Both the position numbers and the translations under genes were made by a program. From NCBI RefSeq assembly GCF_009617995.1, contig NZ_CP044129.1:248001-312000 (forward strand): 64,000 nt of DNA. Reading direction: 5' to 3'. The notes beneath the pieces were generated by a model. It searched no databases. It was given only the letters and a program-made list of their open reading frames with translations, and was not told where the DNA came from. This document shows positions 53,228 through 62,091 of this stretch, piece after piece (the stretch's first letter is position 1; each line of letters starts with the position of its first letter). The stretch comes from Halomicrobium sp. LC1Hm. GTDB taxonomy: Archaea > Halobacteriota > Halobacteria > Halobacteriales > Haloarculaceae.

Positions 53228-54262
53228 TCACTCCACCAGGTCGAGTCGCTCGCCCCGCTCTGCGCTCCGCCGTGCCGTCTCGATGATCCGGTGGGCCTCC
53301 CGGCAGAAGGCGGGATCGGCCGGCCCCTCCGGCTCCCGGTCGGTCTCGATCAGGTCGACGAGGTAGGTCGCCAGGTTCTCGAAGCGGTCGGGCAGCGGCT
53401 CAGGCTCGACGGTGTACCCCTTCGGTCGATCCGCGGTCGTCACGCGGATCGCCGCGTCGGGGGTGCGCGTGCTGACGGTCCCCTCGGTCCCGACGATCTC
53501 GTACCCCTTCACCGGCTGGGGCTGGATCTCCCAGGGGTTGGTGAGCAGCCGCCAGGAGGTCTGGAGCGTCGACAGCCCCTCCTCGTACCGACAGATCGTC
53601 GAGCTCTGTACGTCGACGTCCATCCCCTCCGGGACGTACCGCTCGGCGGTCACCGACTCTGGCAGCTCTCCCCCGCGGAACCACGTCGAGAACGTCGCAC
53701 CGTAGCCGAGGTAGTCAAGCATCGAGCCGCCGCCGTCCTCGGGATCGTAGAACCAGCTGTCGTCCGGCGGCGCGCCCGCGTTGCCCCCGTAGTACTGGAC
53801 CTCGATCACGTCGCCGACGGTGCCACTTGCCACGAGGTCCTCGACGGTGTGTTTCACGGGGTCCCACATCACCGGCCAGTTGACGACGAAGCGCCGGTCC
53901 GTGTCGGCCATCGCGTCGAGCATCCGGTCGGCGTCGGCGAGCGTGACGGCCATGGGCTTCTCGATGGCGAGGTGTACGTCGTAGGCCGCGACCCGCTCGA
54001 CGAACGCGGCGTGTTCCGAGTTTCGCGGGCAGCCAAACACCACGTCCGGCGTCGTCGCTTCGAGACACTGCTCCAGATCGTCGTAGACGTCGTCCTCGGT
54101 GAGCCCGCACTCTTCGACCGCCGTCTCGACGGAGCCGGTCGAGGTCTCTGGCTCCTCGTCGCAGACGGCGACGACCTCCATCTCGGGGTGGTCGTGGGCC
54201 CAGCCGAGATTCGTGTTCATGTGCATCTGGTCGAAGTTCGCGCCGACGACCCGGTATGTCAT
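53228..54262 (-). CDS. Gfo/Idh/MocA-family oxidoreductase
   Basis: 344 residues. Rossmann domain opening MTYRVVGANFDQMHMNTNLG, the HLAIEKPMAVTLADADRML segment with the EKP motif near 114-132, and a C-terminal domain with WFYDPEDGGGSMLDYLGYG holding the catalytic region. NAD(P)-dependent sugar or cyclitol oxidoreductase; the substrate is unknown. It is only distantly similar to the member at 50706. Confidence 0.88.
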   Translation of the reverse strand: MTYRVVGANFDQMHMNTNLGWAHDHPEMEVVAVCDEEPETSTGSVETAVEECGLTEDDVYDDLEQCLEATTPDVVFGCPRNSEHAAFVERVAAYDVHLAIEKPMAVTLADADRMLDAMADTDRRFVVNWPVMWDPVKHTVEDLVASGTVGDVIEVQYYGGNAGAPPDDSWFYDPEDGGGSMLDYLGYGATFSTWFRGGELPESVTAERYVPEGMDVDVQSSTICRYEEGLSTLQTSWRLLTNPWEIQPQPVKGYEIVGTEGTVSTRTPDAAIRVTTADRPKGYTVEPEPLPDRFENLATYLVDLIETDREPEGPADPAFCREAHRIIETARRSAERGERLDLVE

Positions 54263-54348
54263 ACTCGACCATCAGTGCGGGACGGCAAAAGGATTGTGCG
54301 CGCCAGTGTCACACCACGTTCTTGTGGGCCGATCACAATGCGCTCTGT

Positions 54349-54861
54349 ATGCTTCGTCGCCTCTGCGAGAACGGTCCCGTCGTCCTCGTGCCGCTGGCCT
54401 GGACGTTCGCGATCGCCGCACACCTGGACGCGCTGGCGCTCCGGACGGTCCTGATCGCTCACCTGGTGATGGATGCCATCCTCGTCGCCTTCACCGTGCT
54501 CTCGTGGTCGGCGATGCGCCGCGGCGTCTTGCGCGCGTGGCGACTCGTCTTGCTCGTCGGGCTCGCGCTCACGCTGCTCGGGACGACCGGCCTCTTACAG
54601 ACGCCGCCCGCGTCGTCGCTGCTGTGGCTCACCGTCGTCGGCTGGCTGCTCGTCCCGGCTGGCGGACTGGCGTACACCGGCCGGCACGTCGACCGCTCGC
54701 CGCTGGCGTACACGGGCGGTGCGGTCCTGAGCGCTCTCGGCGCGATCGTCTACGTCGCGGGGACCGTCGTGAGCGGCGACCCTCTGGTGCTTGTCGCCGG
54801 CCTCGCAGTCGCTGGCGTCGGCCAGACCGCGGGGATCGTCGCCGCGGTCCGGGACTACTGA
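54349..54861 (+). CDS. Multi-pass membrane protein, hypothetical
   Basis: 170 residues from ATG 54349. Five hydrophobic helices (about 10-28, 32-55, 62-82, 88-108, 115-165 as a pair). Two Cys lie near the start (MLRRLCENG). No family is recognised. It is convergent with the sulfatase and divergent from the oxidoreductase. Confidence 0.68.
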   Translation: MLRRLCENGPVVLVPLAWTFAIAAHLDALALRTVLIAHLVMDAILVAFTVLSWSAMRRGVLRAWRLVLLVGLALTLLGTTGLLQTPPASSLLWLTVVGWLLVPAGGLAYTGRHVDRSPLAYTGGAVLSALGAIVYVAGTVVSGDPLVLVAGLAVAGVGQTAGIVAAVRDY

Positions 54862-54873
54862 CACCGCCCGCCC

Positions 54874-56247
54874 TCACAGGTAGCCCATCTTCTCCAGGTG
54901 GTCGCTGACGTGCTCGTCTAACTCCGTGGTCCGACTCGAATCGGGGAGCGGTTCGAGCGTTTCGTCAAGCCGGCTGGCCAGTGCCGCCTCGCGCTCGTCG
55001 TCGGAGACTTCGACCTCGCCATCGTCGGTCAGGCAATACAGCGTCGTCTCCCCGACTGTCGGCCGGATCAGCTTGTGCGTCTCGGTCCGAACCGCCTGCA
55101 AGCCCCTGTCGTAGGCTTCGAAGCTGTCGTACTGCTGGAGCCGCTCGCGCAGCGGCGGATACGGTCGGTCGTACTCCGCGAAGACCGCATCGCGGTCGTC
55201 GTCGCCGGTCAGCGCCCGGCCGTCGACCTCGTCTGGCACCCCGACGCCGGCCCACTCACAGATCGTCGGGACGAGATCGACCAGCGACACGAGCCGGTCC
55301 GACACCGTCCCGGGAGCCGGCGACGGCCGGTCGCTCTCGGGCCACTTGACCAGCAGCGGGACGTTGAGCAGCTCCTCGAACAGCGAGAACTGGTGGTAGG
55401 CCAGCCCGTGCTCGCCGAAGTGCTCGCCGTGGTCCGCGGTGACGACGACGAGCGTGTCGTCGTAGACGCCCTGCCGTCGCAGACAGTCGAACAGCTCGCC
55501 CAGCAGCGCGTCCACGTACCTGATCTCGGCGTCGTACCAGCACTCCACGAGCTCCCACTCCGTCGCCGACATCGTCACGTCACCCAGGATGTACTCGTAC
55601 CCCTCGTCGTCGCCGACCTTCCGGGCCGCCGTCTCGTCGACCGCGTCCCAGTCGTCGAACCGCTCCTCGAACGGCGCTCTGAACTCCTCGGGTGGCCTGT
55701 AGGGTGCGTGTGCGGCGTTGAAGTTGATGAACCCGAAGAAGGGGTCGTCGGCCCGCCGAACCTGCGTTTCGAGCTTGCGCCGCTGGAAGTCCGAGATGTC
55801 GTAGCCGTCCCGGAAGTACCGCGGGAGAAACCGGAGGAAATCCAGGCTGGGCTCGTACATCGTGTCCATGAACCGCGGCAACGCGAGGATGTCGTGGTAG
55901 TAGTCGAACCCGCGGTCGAACTCCTGTTCGATGCTGGTGTGGTGGGAGTTGCTGAACCCGAACGTCGCGTACCCCGCCGCCGAGAGCAACTCGGCGACGG
56001 TCGGCCCGTCGTACTCTCCCAGCGGCTGCGTGCCGAAACTCCCGTGCCCGGACGGATACCGCCCCGTGAACATCGACGCGTGGGAGGGCGGCGTCCACGG
56101 TGCCGGCGCGATCGCCTGCTCGTAGCGCGTCCCCGCCTGCGCCAACGCGTCCAGCTCCGGCGTCGTCGGCCGGTCGTAACCGTAACAGGAGAGGTGGTCC
56201 TTCCTGGTCGCATCGAGCACGACGAGCAAGACGTTCGGCGATCCCAT
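54874..56247 (-). CDS. Sulfatase-family hydrolase
   Basis: 457 residues. The alkaline-phosphatase-like fold is clear: metal site NVLLVVLDATRKDHLSCYG at the start, nucleophile loop PAPWTPPSHASMFTGRYP at 49-65, and VVTADHGEHFGEHG near 260-273. The formylglycine position would be Ser55 (S-H-A-S), without the usual CxPxR arginine, so sulfatase activity is uncertain. It may be a phosphoglycerol- or arylsulfatase-like enzyme of cell-surface glycan metabolism. There is no signal peptide. Confidence 0.83.
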   Translation of the reverse strand: MGSPNVLLVVLDATRKDHLSCYGYDRPTTPELDALAQAGTRYEQAIAPAPWTPPSHASMFTGRYPSGHGSFGTQPLGEYDGPTVAELLSAAGYATFGFSNSHHTSIEQEFDRGFDYYHDILALPRFMDTMYEPSLDFLRFLPRYFRDGYDISDFQRRKLETQVRRADDPFFGFINFNAAHAPYRPPEEFRAPFEERFDDWDAVDETAARKVGDDEGYEYILGDVTMSATEWELVECWYDAEIRYVDALLGELFDCLRRQGVYDDTLVVVTADHGEHFGEHGLAYHQFSLFEELLNVPLLVKWPESDRPSPAPGTVSDRLVSLVDLVPTICEWAGVGVPDEVDGRALTGDDDRDAVFAEYDRPYPPLRERLQQYDSFEAYDRGLQAVRTETHKLIRPTVGETTLYCLTDDGEVEVSDDEREAALASRLDETLEPLPDSSRTTELDEHVSDHLEKMGYL

Positions 56248-56496
56248 TACGCGTCCCTTTTCGGCCGTCCGTCATACAAACTTCGCTCGTGGCCGGCGGT
56301 CGGAGGACCGCCGACGTGCGCGGAACCGCTGCGTTTGCCCGGAGAGATCGCTCGCAGTACGCACTGCGACAGTAGCAGCTACCGTCTGGGTCCGAGAGCG
56401 GAGCTCTATCGCGATGCGACGGGGTTCGTGTCGTGGTTCTTGATGAACTTCGACAGAATTCTTGGTCAACTCCGTCAGAAGTCTTGTTTCAAGTTG
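56248..56496. other. Intergenic boundary between core DNA and the AT-rich island
   Basis: GC-rich at the left with the sulfatase promoter, then dropping in GC after about 56440. No gene, tRNA or clear attachment repeat is seen. Confidence 0.4.
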
Positions 56497-57495
56497 TTAT
56501 TCACATTTCGCAATTGGCGATGATTCTGGCGGGTCCAATGCATAGGAGATTCCCCGTCTTATCACTGTTTTCTGTGAGCTAATGTTTTCTCCAGAGACAA
56601 ATACTATTCCACGTATCAGATACTCACATCCACGATCGCTGTCCACATTTCGTCCCCAGACGGAAACACCAGAGGGTGTATTCTTAGTGAATCTTATTTC
56701 GATATCTGCTCTATAGGATGAATTCACTGGTGTAAGTGATGGCCCGTCCGGATGTGATTGGTTGATCACCTCTAAACTCTGTTGTCGACCGATCTTTGAT
56801 TCAGAATCATTCAGTGCTGTCGTATTGATGTGTACTGTCAAGTCTGGATCGCGCCACGCAAATTCCTTGTTTCCGACATTGCGTATTGGTCGATCATTAC
56901 CCCGGCCGGCAGTAGACATTATCCAGAGAGGTGGATCTGAATGATTCAGTCCAAGAAGATGGCCCATTTCATGGATAACATTATTTCTATCCCACCTCCA
57001 ATTGGCCTCCCGGTCGTGTTGAATCTCTAATACTGGTACTTCCTCAAACTGGTATCCTTGAGGCGGTATGGGTGAGCAGCCAGAGAACTCCGGATTGGGA
57101 CAGTCAATCACTCTGCCATAGTGCAAAACCAAATCTGGCTCTGTTGCATTTGCCTCTAACTCAAATTCTACAGTGTAATCCCCGTATTTGCCGATATGGT
57201 TGTTCCAGTAAGTAATTGCACGAGATGCAGAGTAAACGAAATCATTGGAAGAATTTGCGGTATTGTTGATTGCAACAGTTACTACAGACTTTCGGAATGG
57301 ATTTTGCGCGCTATCGGGACCTTGTTTAGGGGTGGAAGTTGAATCCCGGTTTTGTGTACTAGGCGTAGCTCTATCTTCTGCATTTTCTGTATTCTGTGTC
57401 AATTCGGTTGATGTGGCAGTATGTGATGGACCAATATTGTTGCATCCCGCCAGCAACACCAGTAGAGTAATTAAAATCACCTTCCACAAACTCAT
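56497..57495 (-). CDS. Lipoprotein zinc metalloprotease (metzincin-like)
   Basis: 332 residues. Signal peptide with lipobox LLAGC (Cys18), then a Ser/Thr-rich linker (20-65) and a catalytic domain with HEMGHLLGLNH at 175-185 (HExxHxxGxxH) and a Met-turn candidate WIMS at 191-194. It should be lipid-anchored outside the cell and cut proteins or peptides. GC content is low (about 45%) compared with the neighbouring sulfatase, and it belongs to the island ending at tRNA-Phe. Confidence 0.78.
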   Translation of the reverse strand: MSLWKVILITLLVLLAGCNNIGPSHTATSTELTQNTENAEDRATPSTQNRDSTSTPKQGPDSAQNPFRKSVVTVAINNTANSSNDFVYSASRAITYWNNHIGKYGDYTVEFELEANATEPDLVLHYGRVIDCPNPEFSGCSPIPPQGYQFEEVPVLEIQHDREANWRWDRNNVIHEMGHLLGLNHSDPPLWIMSTAGRGNDRPIRNVGNKEFAWRDPDLTVHINTTALNDSESKIGRQQSLEVINQSHPDGPSLTPVNSSYRADIEIRFTKNTPSGVSVWGRNVDSDRGCEYLIRGIVFVSGENISSQKTVIRRGISYALDPPESSPIAKCE

Positions 57496-57697
57496 AACGG
57501 GACGATATCGTTGATATTAGATCAATTTGATGGTCTGATACTTTGCCTTTCTTGTTGAACTCCGTCAGCAAACAAATTGTGATCTGTCATTTTGATAGTT
57601 TCAATGAGTATATGCAGATACAGATGAAGCTGTTCTTCATAGCACCACGACCACTATATGGGTTGGCTGTTAAAGATTGCAGTTAAACAGTAGTCCA

Positions 57698-59503
57698 ATG
57701 GATTTTGAGGATATGAAGCAGCATTCTGAATTTGGGGAATATTCACAAGAATTTACAGAAGCTGCTCGTAACATGGTATCCCGGTTTACTGAAGAAGAAC
57801 TGGACATAGACAAACAACTATCTGAGTTAGACAGATTAGTTCAATGCTCTGACCCTGAATCGATACTACAGAGGATAGCTTTGGGAATCTACTTGAGTGG
57901 ACACATAAGTACTCTCCCAGTTGCTGATGACGGTATTGGGATCGGGCCCGATCTCGCAAACTTCGTTATTGGAAAAGTCATTGCCAGCGATGAATACGGT
58001 CAAAAAGAGCCAAGTTATAAAGAAATTGCACAAGCTGCTGTAAAAGTTGAACAGGCATATGTTTTTGAGAACACTAAAGATCTTGACCCCGAAGATTTAT
58101 CTGATGATGAGATATCTGAATTACAGCTACAGACTATATTAAGGATGAGGGAGGTGGGCTCGAGCCGGTTTATGTATCATGCGCAGATCTGGGAGGGAGC
58201 TCGTAGGGCCTATAGACCACACAACGAGCAGCTGAAGGAACTAAATGGGTTTACTATTGACGAAGCTATTGACTTTGCGAATTTCTTTATGGAGGTTGTA
58301 GGAATTGTGCTCAATGATGTGATTGCTACTGGATCTAATATGGGGATTGAAGATGTCTTCTCTGAAACTGACTCAGTCCAATCACAATTACAAGAGTTCC
58401 AAGAAACCGGGAAGCTCTCTAAACGGCACCAATCACCTGATCTGATAGAAGATTCCGAGAACATAGAGGAACTATATGGTGATTGGGAATCAAAATTATC
58501 ACACCTTTGGGTGGACGAGCAGTTGTTAATTAATCAACTTCCAGAAAACTGTAGCAAATCATCTTTTAATTCATTTTTGTCAAGGATGAGCCGTAACCTC
58601 TACGACTATGAACGAGAGTTTGTAGGTATAGATGATTTTAACCCTGTCCATAAGTTCCCCATTGTTGAACGAGAATCTCAATACCTAATTCCGCATACTC
58701 TAACCCTTCAGAGATCAATCCTAGATACGTTCTTTTATGATCTTATCTCAATGGATGGATATGGCGATGCAAGTGGGGAGTCGGGTGAGAAATTTGGTGA
58801 CAAGTGGGGGGACTACATAGAAAATTGGTCATATGATTCCCTATCGATGTTATTCCCCGACTCTGATGTTTACCTAAACCCGAAATACAAAACAGATGGC
58901 GGAAATTGGGAAGAAGCAACTGATATTCTCGTACTTCATAGGGACTATCTGTTATTGTTTGAGTGCAAATCCAAAAAATTGGAATTAGAGTCAAGATCAG
59001 GATCTATTAGCACCGCAAAAGATGACCTCAAAAAAGGGATTGGGAAAGGTACAAAACAAGCTTCCAGATTCCTTGATATAATTGACAGTAGGGATGAAGT
59101 ACGACTTCGAACAGAAGATGATCGTGACGATGATCTATTAATAAGAGGTGAGGATATAAAATCAGAATTCATAAACATCGTTCTTGGCGAGCAGTATGAT
59201 ACTGTTGGAACAACTATGTATCGAGATATATTAGACCTGTACAAAACGCCATACGTTGTTTCTGTTTACGACTTACAAATCATGGCTGATCTACTTGAGC
59301 CAATGAGATTCATTGGATATGTCTCGCAGAGAATAAATTTTGGTGGTGGTGACAAAGTTAGAGCAATGGATGAAATTGATATTCTTGGATTATTTGTAAA
59401 CTCCGGTTATGAGCTTCCTGATTTAGATGAAAACGAAGCCATTCAAATTTTAGATTATAGCCGGGATGTCGCTGAACGTTTGAATTTCAAATACGGTCCC
59501 TAA
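57698..59503 (+). CDS. Large protein with PD-(D/E)xK nuclease-like motif
   Basis: 601 residues from ATG 57698; a TTG at 57677 is in frame. Residues 1-390 are helical and unrecognised. Then EEATDILVLHRDYLLLFECKSKK gives Asp409, Glu422 and Lys424 in PD-(D/E)xK order, followed by a basic DDLKKGIGKGTKQASRFL segment, as in restriction-like nucleases. GC content is about 39%, far below the core. It may belong to a defence or mobile-element function; no partner helicase or methylase is adjacent. Confidence 0.7.
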   Translation: MDFEDMKQHSEFGEYSQEFTEAARNMVSRFTEEELDIDKQLSELDRLVQCSDPESILQRIALGIYLSGHISTLPVADDGIGIGPDLANFVIGKVIASDEYGQKEPSYKEIAQAAVKVEQAYVFENTKDLDPEDLSDDEISELQLQTILRMREVGSSRFMYHAQIWEGARRAYRPHNEQLKELNGFTIDEAIDFANFFMEVVGIVLNDVIATGSNMGIEDVFSETDSVQSQLQEFQETGKLSKRHQSPDLIEDSENIEELYGDWESKLSHLWVDEQLLINQLPENCSKSSFNSFLSRMSRNLYDYEREFVGIDDFNPVHKFPIVERESQYLIPHTLTLQRSILDTFFYDLISMDGYGDASGESGEKFGDKWGDYIENWSYDSLSMLFPDSDVYLNPKYKTDGGNWEEATDILVLHRDYLLLFECKSKKLELESRSGSISTAKDDLKKGIGKGTKQASRFLDIIDSRDEVRLRTEDDRDDDLLIRGEDIKSEFINIVLGEQYDTVGTTMYRDILDLYKTPYVVSVYDLQIMADLLEPMRFIGYVSQRINFGGGDKVRAMDEIDILGLFVNSGYELPDLDENEAIQILDYSRDVAERLNFKYGP

Positions 59504-59606
59504 TTGAGGAGTAAGAGCAATTATATTGCGACTTTAGCTGGAGATGATGTGAGTAGTTGTTTAGAACTATAGTGCGGTTCAGACCGAGTAGCTCAAACGC
59601 TGATGT

Positions 59607-60590
59607 TTATGTTTTCCTCAACTTTTCTTTCATTGAATATATTCTCCCCTTCTGTTTCAGATGGTTGATATCATGCTCTAACATTTCATCATCAATATCG
59701 AGTCTGCGAGCAAGTTCCTCGAAAGTTGCTCCACCAAGCTCGTTGATAGTACTGACAACTAACTGCCGCCTCTCTCGTTGACTCTTTGACTGGCCCGTTT
59801 CAACAATATCCGCATCGAATTCGCTATTCTCGGGGTCATATCCCACTTGCTTCATTGACTTCGTCACTAACTTAATCGCGCGTTCAACATCTTCTACCTC
59901 AACGACATTCGAAAGCCGAACCCGGGCACTCGACTCCGCAAGCCGCTGGATCGCCTCGACCTTCCGGAACGTCAGCGGAATCGGTGAGTCGTCGTCCTGA
60001 TCACCTGCACTCGCCCGAAACTCGACGAAGAACTGCTTGAGTCGCTCCGCTACCTCCTCGTCTTCGATGATCGGACGACAGGTTTGCTTGGCGTGAGCGA
60101 CGTAGGCACGCAACACGTCTCGATCAATCGCCGGCTCGACCCGCTGCTGTTCCTCGTCACTCAACTCTTCACCCCGTGTATGGCGACCTGCAGCCTGTCG
60201 ACTCTGGACCATGTGCTCGACGACTTCCGCGTCGTCTTCCCGACTGGGCTGGTCGGACACCATGAACATCAGATCGAACCGAGAGAGCAACGTCGGTCCC
60301 ATGTCGATCTGCTCGCCCTTCGGTCGGTAGCGCTCGAAGCGGCCATTCTTCGGATTCCCTGCCGCCAGTAGCGACGTGCGAGCGTTCAGTGTGGCGTTGA
60401 TCCCGGCCTTGTTGACGTGGACTTGCTGGCTCTCCAGGGCGTCATGCATCGAGGACACCGCGTCGGACTGCATCTTGTCGATCTCGTCGACGCAAGCGAT
60501 GCCGCCGTCGGCCAGCACCAGCGCGCCGGCTTCCAGCCCCCACTCGGTGTCTCCGAAGTTGTCGACGACCGCTGCCGAAACCGACACCAT
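59607..60590 (-). pseudogene. mcm: C-terminal fragment of an MCM replicative helicase
   Basis: From codon ATG 60590 it reads SAAVVDNFGD and GLEAGALVLADGGIACVDEIDKM (Walker B), the sensor 1 and arginine-finger region (LLAAGNPKNGRF and LLSRFDLMF), and the C-terminal winged helix. The zinc-binding N-terminal domain and Walker A are missing. Upstream, the frame runs into the duplicated tRNA end at 60602. The 3' third is AT-richer than the rest. It is a relic of an element-borne or duplicated mcm and cannot hydrolyse ATP as is. Confidence 0.85.
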
Positions 60591-60601
60591 ACCGAGAAGG
60601 G

Positions 60602-60618
60602 GATGCCGCCTCCCGGAT
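60602..60618. repeat. Duplicated tRNA-Phe 3' end (possible att site)
   Basis: ATGCCGCCTCCCGGATT is repeated exactly at 60802-60818, where it is the 3' end and T-arm of tRNA-Phe. This copy is joined to the mcm fragment. This is the pattern left by integrases that recombine at tRNA 3' ends. Confidence 0.75.
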
Positions 60619-60666
60619 TGTGAACTACGCCCGAGAACCTGCTCGCTCCGCTCGCAGAACCTCGGT

Positions 60667-60752
60667 CTATAGTAACAATTGAAACGATTTACACACCGAT
60701 CGCACTGCTGTCGTGCGATCGGGTGTGCATTGACTTTCAATGGCTACTATAG
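60667..60752. mobile_element. 86-bp palindromic MITE with CTATAG ends
   Basis: CTATAGTAACAATTGAAA at the left and TTTCAATGGCTACTATAG at the right are inverted. An inner stem ATCGCAC/GTGCGAT with ACACC/GGTGT gives an almost complete hairpin around TGCTGTC. Removing it rejoins GGT with TCAAATCCG to a T-arm-like sequence. The right end matches the terminus at 5444-5457 for 14 bases. It carries no gene. Confidence 0.8.
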
Positions 60753-60802
60753 TTCAAATCCGCTCGGGAGCATTTTCACTGCTCCCTTCGGTCGCAGGAA
60801 AA

Positions 60803-60876
60803 TGCCGCCTCCCGGATTTGAACCGGGGACAGCCCGATCTTCAGTCGAGTGCTCTCCCAGTCTGAGCTAAGGCGGC
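60803..60876 (-). tRNA. tRNA-Phe (anticodon GAA)
   Basis: 74 nt. Acceptor stem GCCGCCT/AGGCGGC with discriminator A, D arm GCTC/GAGC, anticodon stem CTCGA/TCGGG with one G-T pair and loop CTGAAGA, T arm CCCGG-TTCAAAT-CCGGG. There is no intron and no encoded CCA. Its 3' end is duplicated at 60602, marking it as an integration site. GGGAGCA/TGCTCCC hairpin sequence follows at 60770-60790 and may end transcription. Confidence 0.95.
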
Positions 60877-60932
60877 GCGCATTCGTGACGAGGCCGAGGG
60901 TATCAAAAAGGATTTCGAAAGCGGGCGGCGAC

Positions 60933-61421
60933 TCACAGCGGTCGTTCGTAGGTCACTTCGTCGACGGGGACGTCGGCGAGCGTGATCTGCTGGCGGTCGA
61001 CGAGGGTCGCGCCGTGGCGCTCGTAGAACGTTCGTGCTCGGTCGTTGGCCGCGAGCACGCGGATCTGGAGCCGTTCGCGGCCGCGCTCTCGGAGCCGGTC
61101 GGTGAGGGCGACGAACAGTCGGTGTCCGATGCCCGCGCCCCAGCGGTCGGGCTGGACGTAGATCGCCGACAGGCTGGCGAGGTCGGCTTCGATCTGGCCA
61201 CCGAAGGCGTATCCGACGACGCCGTCGTCGACCGCGACGAGGTAGGCGGTCGCGTCGTTCGTGACGCCGTCGGCGACGACCGAGTCGGCGTACCACTCCT
61301 CGACCGTCGCGTCGACGGCTTCGGGGCCGAGGACGGCATCGTAGGCGGCGTGCCAGGTCTCTCGGGCGACGCGCTGTATCGCCGGGACGTCGCCGTGTTC
61401 GGCGGGGCGAACCGTGACCAT
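60933..61421 (-). CDS. GNAT-family N-acetyltransferase
   Basis: 162 residues. MVTVRPAEHGDVPAIQRVAR opens the fold, the acetyl-CoA loop is PDRWGAGIGHRLFVAL near 95-110, and the C-terminal ANDRARTFYERHGATLV is typical. Probably a protein- or small-molecule acetyltransferase. The substrate is unknown. It lies upstream of tRNA-Phe, outside the island. Confidence 0.87.
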   Translation of the reverse strand: MVTVRPAEHGDVPAIQRVARETWHAAYDAVLGPEAVDATVEEWYADSVVADGVTNDATAYLVAVDDGVVGYAFGGQIEADLASLSAIYVQPDRWGAGIGHRLFVALTDRLRERGRERLQIRVLAANDRARTFYERHGATLVDRQQITLADVPVDEVTYERPL

Positions 61422-61461
61422 CGCTCACCGCTTGGTCGGGCGTCGGCAAAACTGTCGGGGA

Positions 61462-61581
61462 TCAGGGCAGAAAGAGGTCGGCGGTGTCGAACTCGCTCCC
61501 GCAGTCGTCACACTCGTAGTCGGTGCCGTTGGTCGTGGAGACGTGGCCGTCGCAGTTCGGGCACGTGGAGCCGTCGATCAT
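61462..61581 (-). CDS. 39-residue zinc-ribbon protein
   Basis: ATG 61581 encodes MIDGSTCPNCDGHVSTTNGT and then YECDDCGSEFD. Two CxxC pairs form a compact zinc ribbon, as in the small haloarchaeal zinc-finger proteins. It is short but its composition is convincing. It lies 40 bases upstream of the acetyltransferase on the same strand. Confidence 0.65.
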   Translation of the reverse strand: MIDGSTCPNCDGHVSTTNGTDYECDDCGSEFDTADLFLP

Positions 61582-61632
61582 CACCCGTGGTACCGGGTAC
61601 CACGACAAAGCTCTTTCGGCCGCCGTCGTTCG

Positions 61633-62082
61633 TCACTCGGTCGCCGGGCGGCGATTGCTCGCCAGGAGCACACAGAGCAGGGCGAAGTAGGTGACCAGTC
61701 CCCAGGACAGCGCCGCCACGACGAGTGGCCCGGCGAGCGCGTAGCCGGCCAGTCCCACGGCGAGGAGCCCGGCCGTCGAGCCCAGCTGGACCACGGGGCG
61801 CGTCCACAGGCGCGCGACAGTCGACGATCGCAGGAAGGCCGCTTCGACCAGGAGCGCCACCGCGACGCCGCTGGCGATCGCTGTCGGGGTGGTGAGCGTG
61901 TCGAGTGCCCGCTCGGCGACCAACAGCGCGAGCAGTCCGACCGACGCGAGGGCGGCCAGCAGTGCGTCTCGACGTACCGTCGCGGTCACGTCTCGTCGGA
62001 GGTCGCCGGGGCCGAAATCGCTGTCGGCGAGTCCGGGCGCGGTTCGGTCCCCACCGACAGGTCCAATGTTCGCCCGTCCCAA
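61633..62082 (-). CDS. Membrane protein, hypothetical
   Basis: 149 residues. A 35-residue polar N-terminus is followed by four membrane helices (about 40-56, 65-85, 98-116, 120-142). No family is recognised. It starts head to head with the zinc-ribbon gene at 62092, with only 9 bases between the start codons, so the start may be an internal Met or GTG. Confidence 0.6.
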   Translation of the reverse strand: MGRANIGPVGGDRTAPGLADSDFGPGDLRRDVTATVRRDALLAALASVGLLALLVAERALDTLTTPTAIASGVAVALLVEAAFLRSSTVARLWTRPVVQLGSTAGLLAVGLAGYALAGPLVVAALSWGLVTYFALLCVLLASNRRPATE

Positions 62083-62091
62083 CGGGCTGGT

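Noticed and set aside
60602-60818. 200-bp integrated element between the two tRNA-end repeats
   Set aside because: The interval is too short and holds only the MITE and hairpins. The direct repeats more likely mark nested or decayed integrations.
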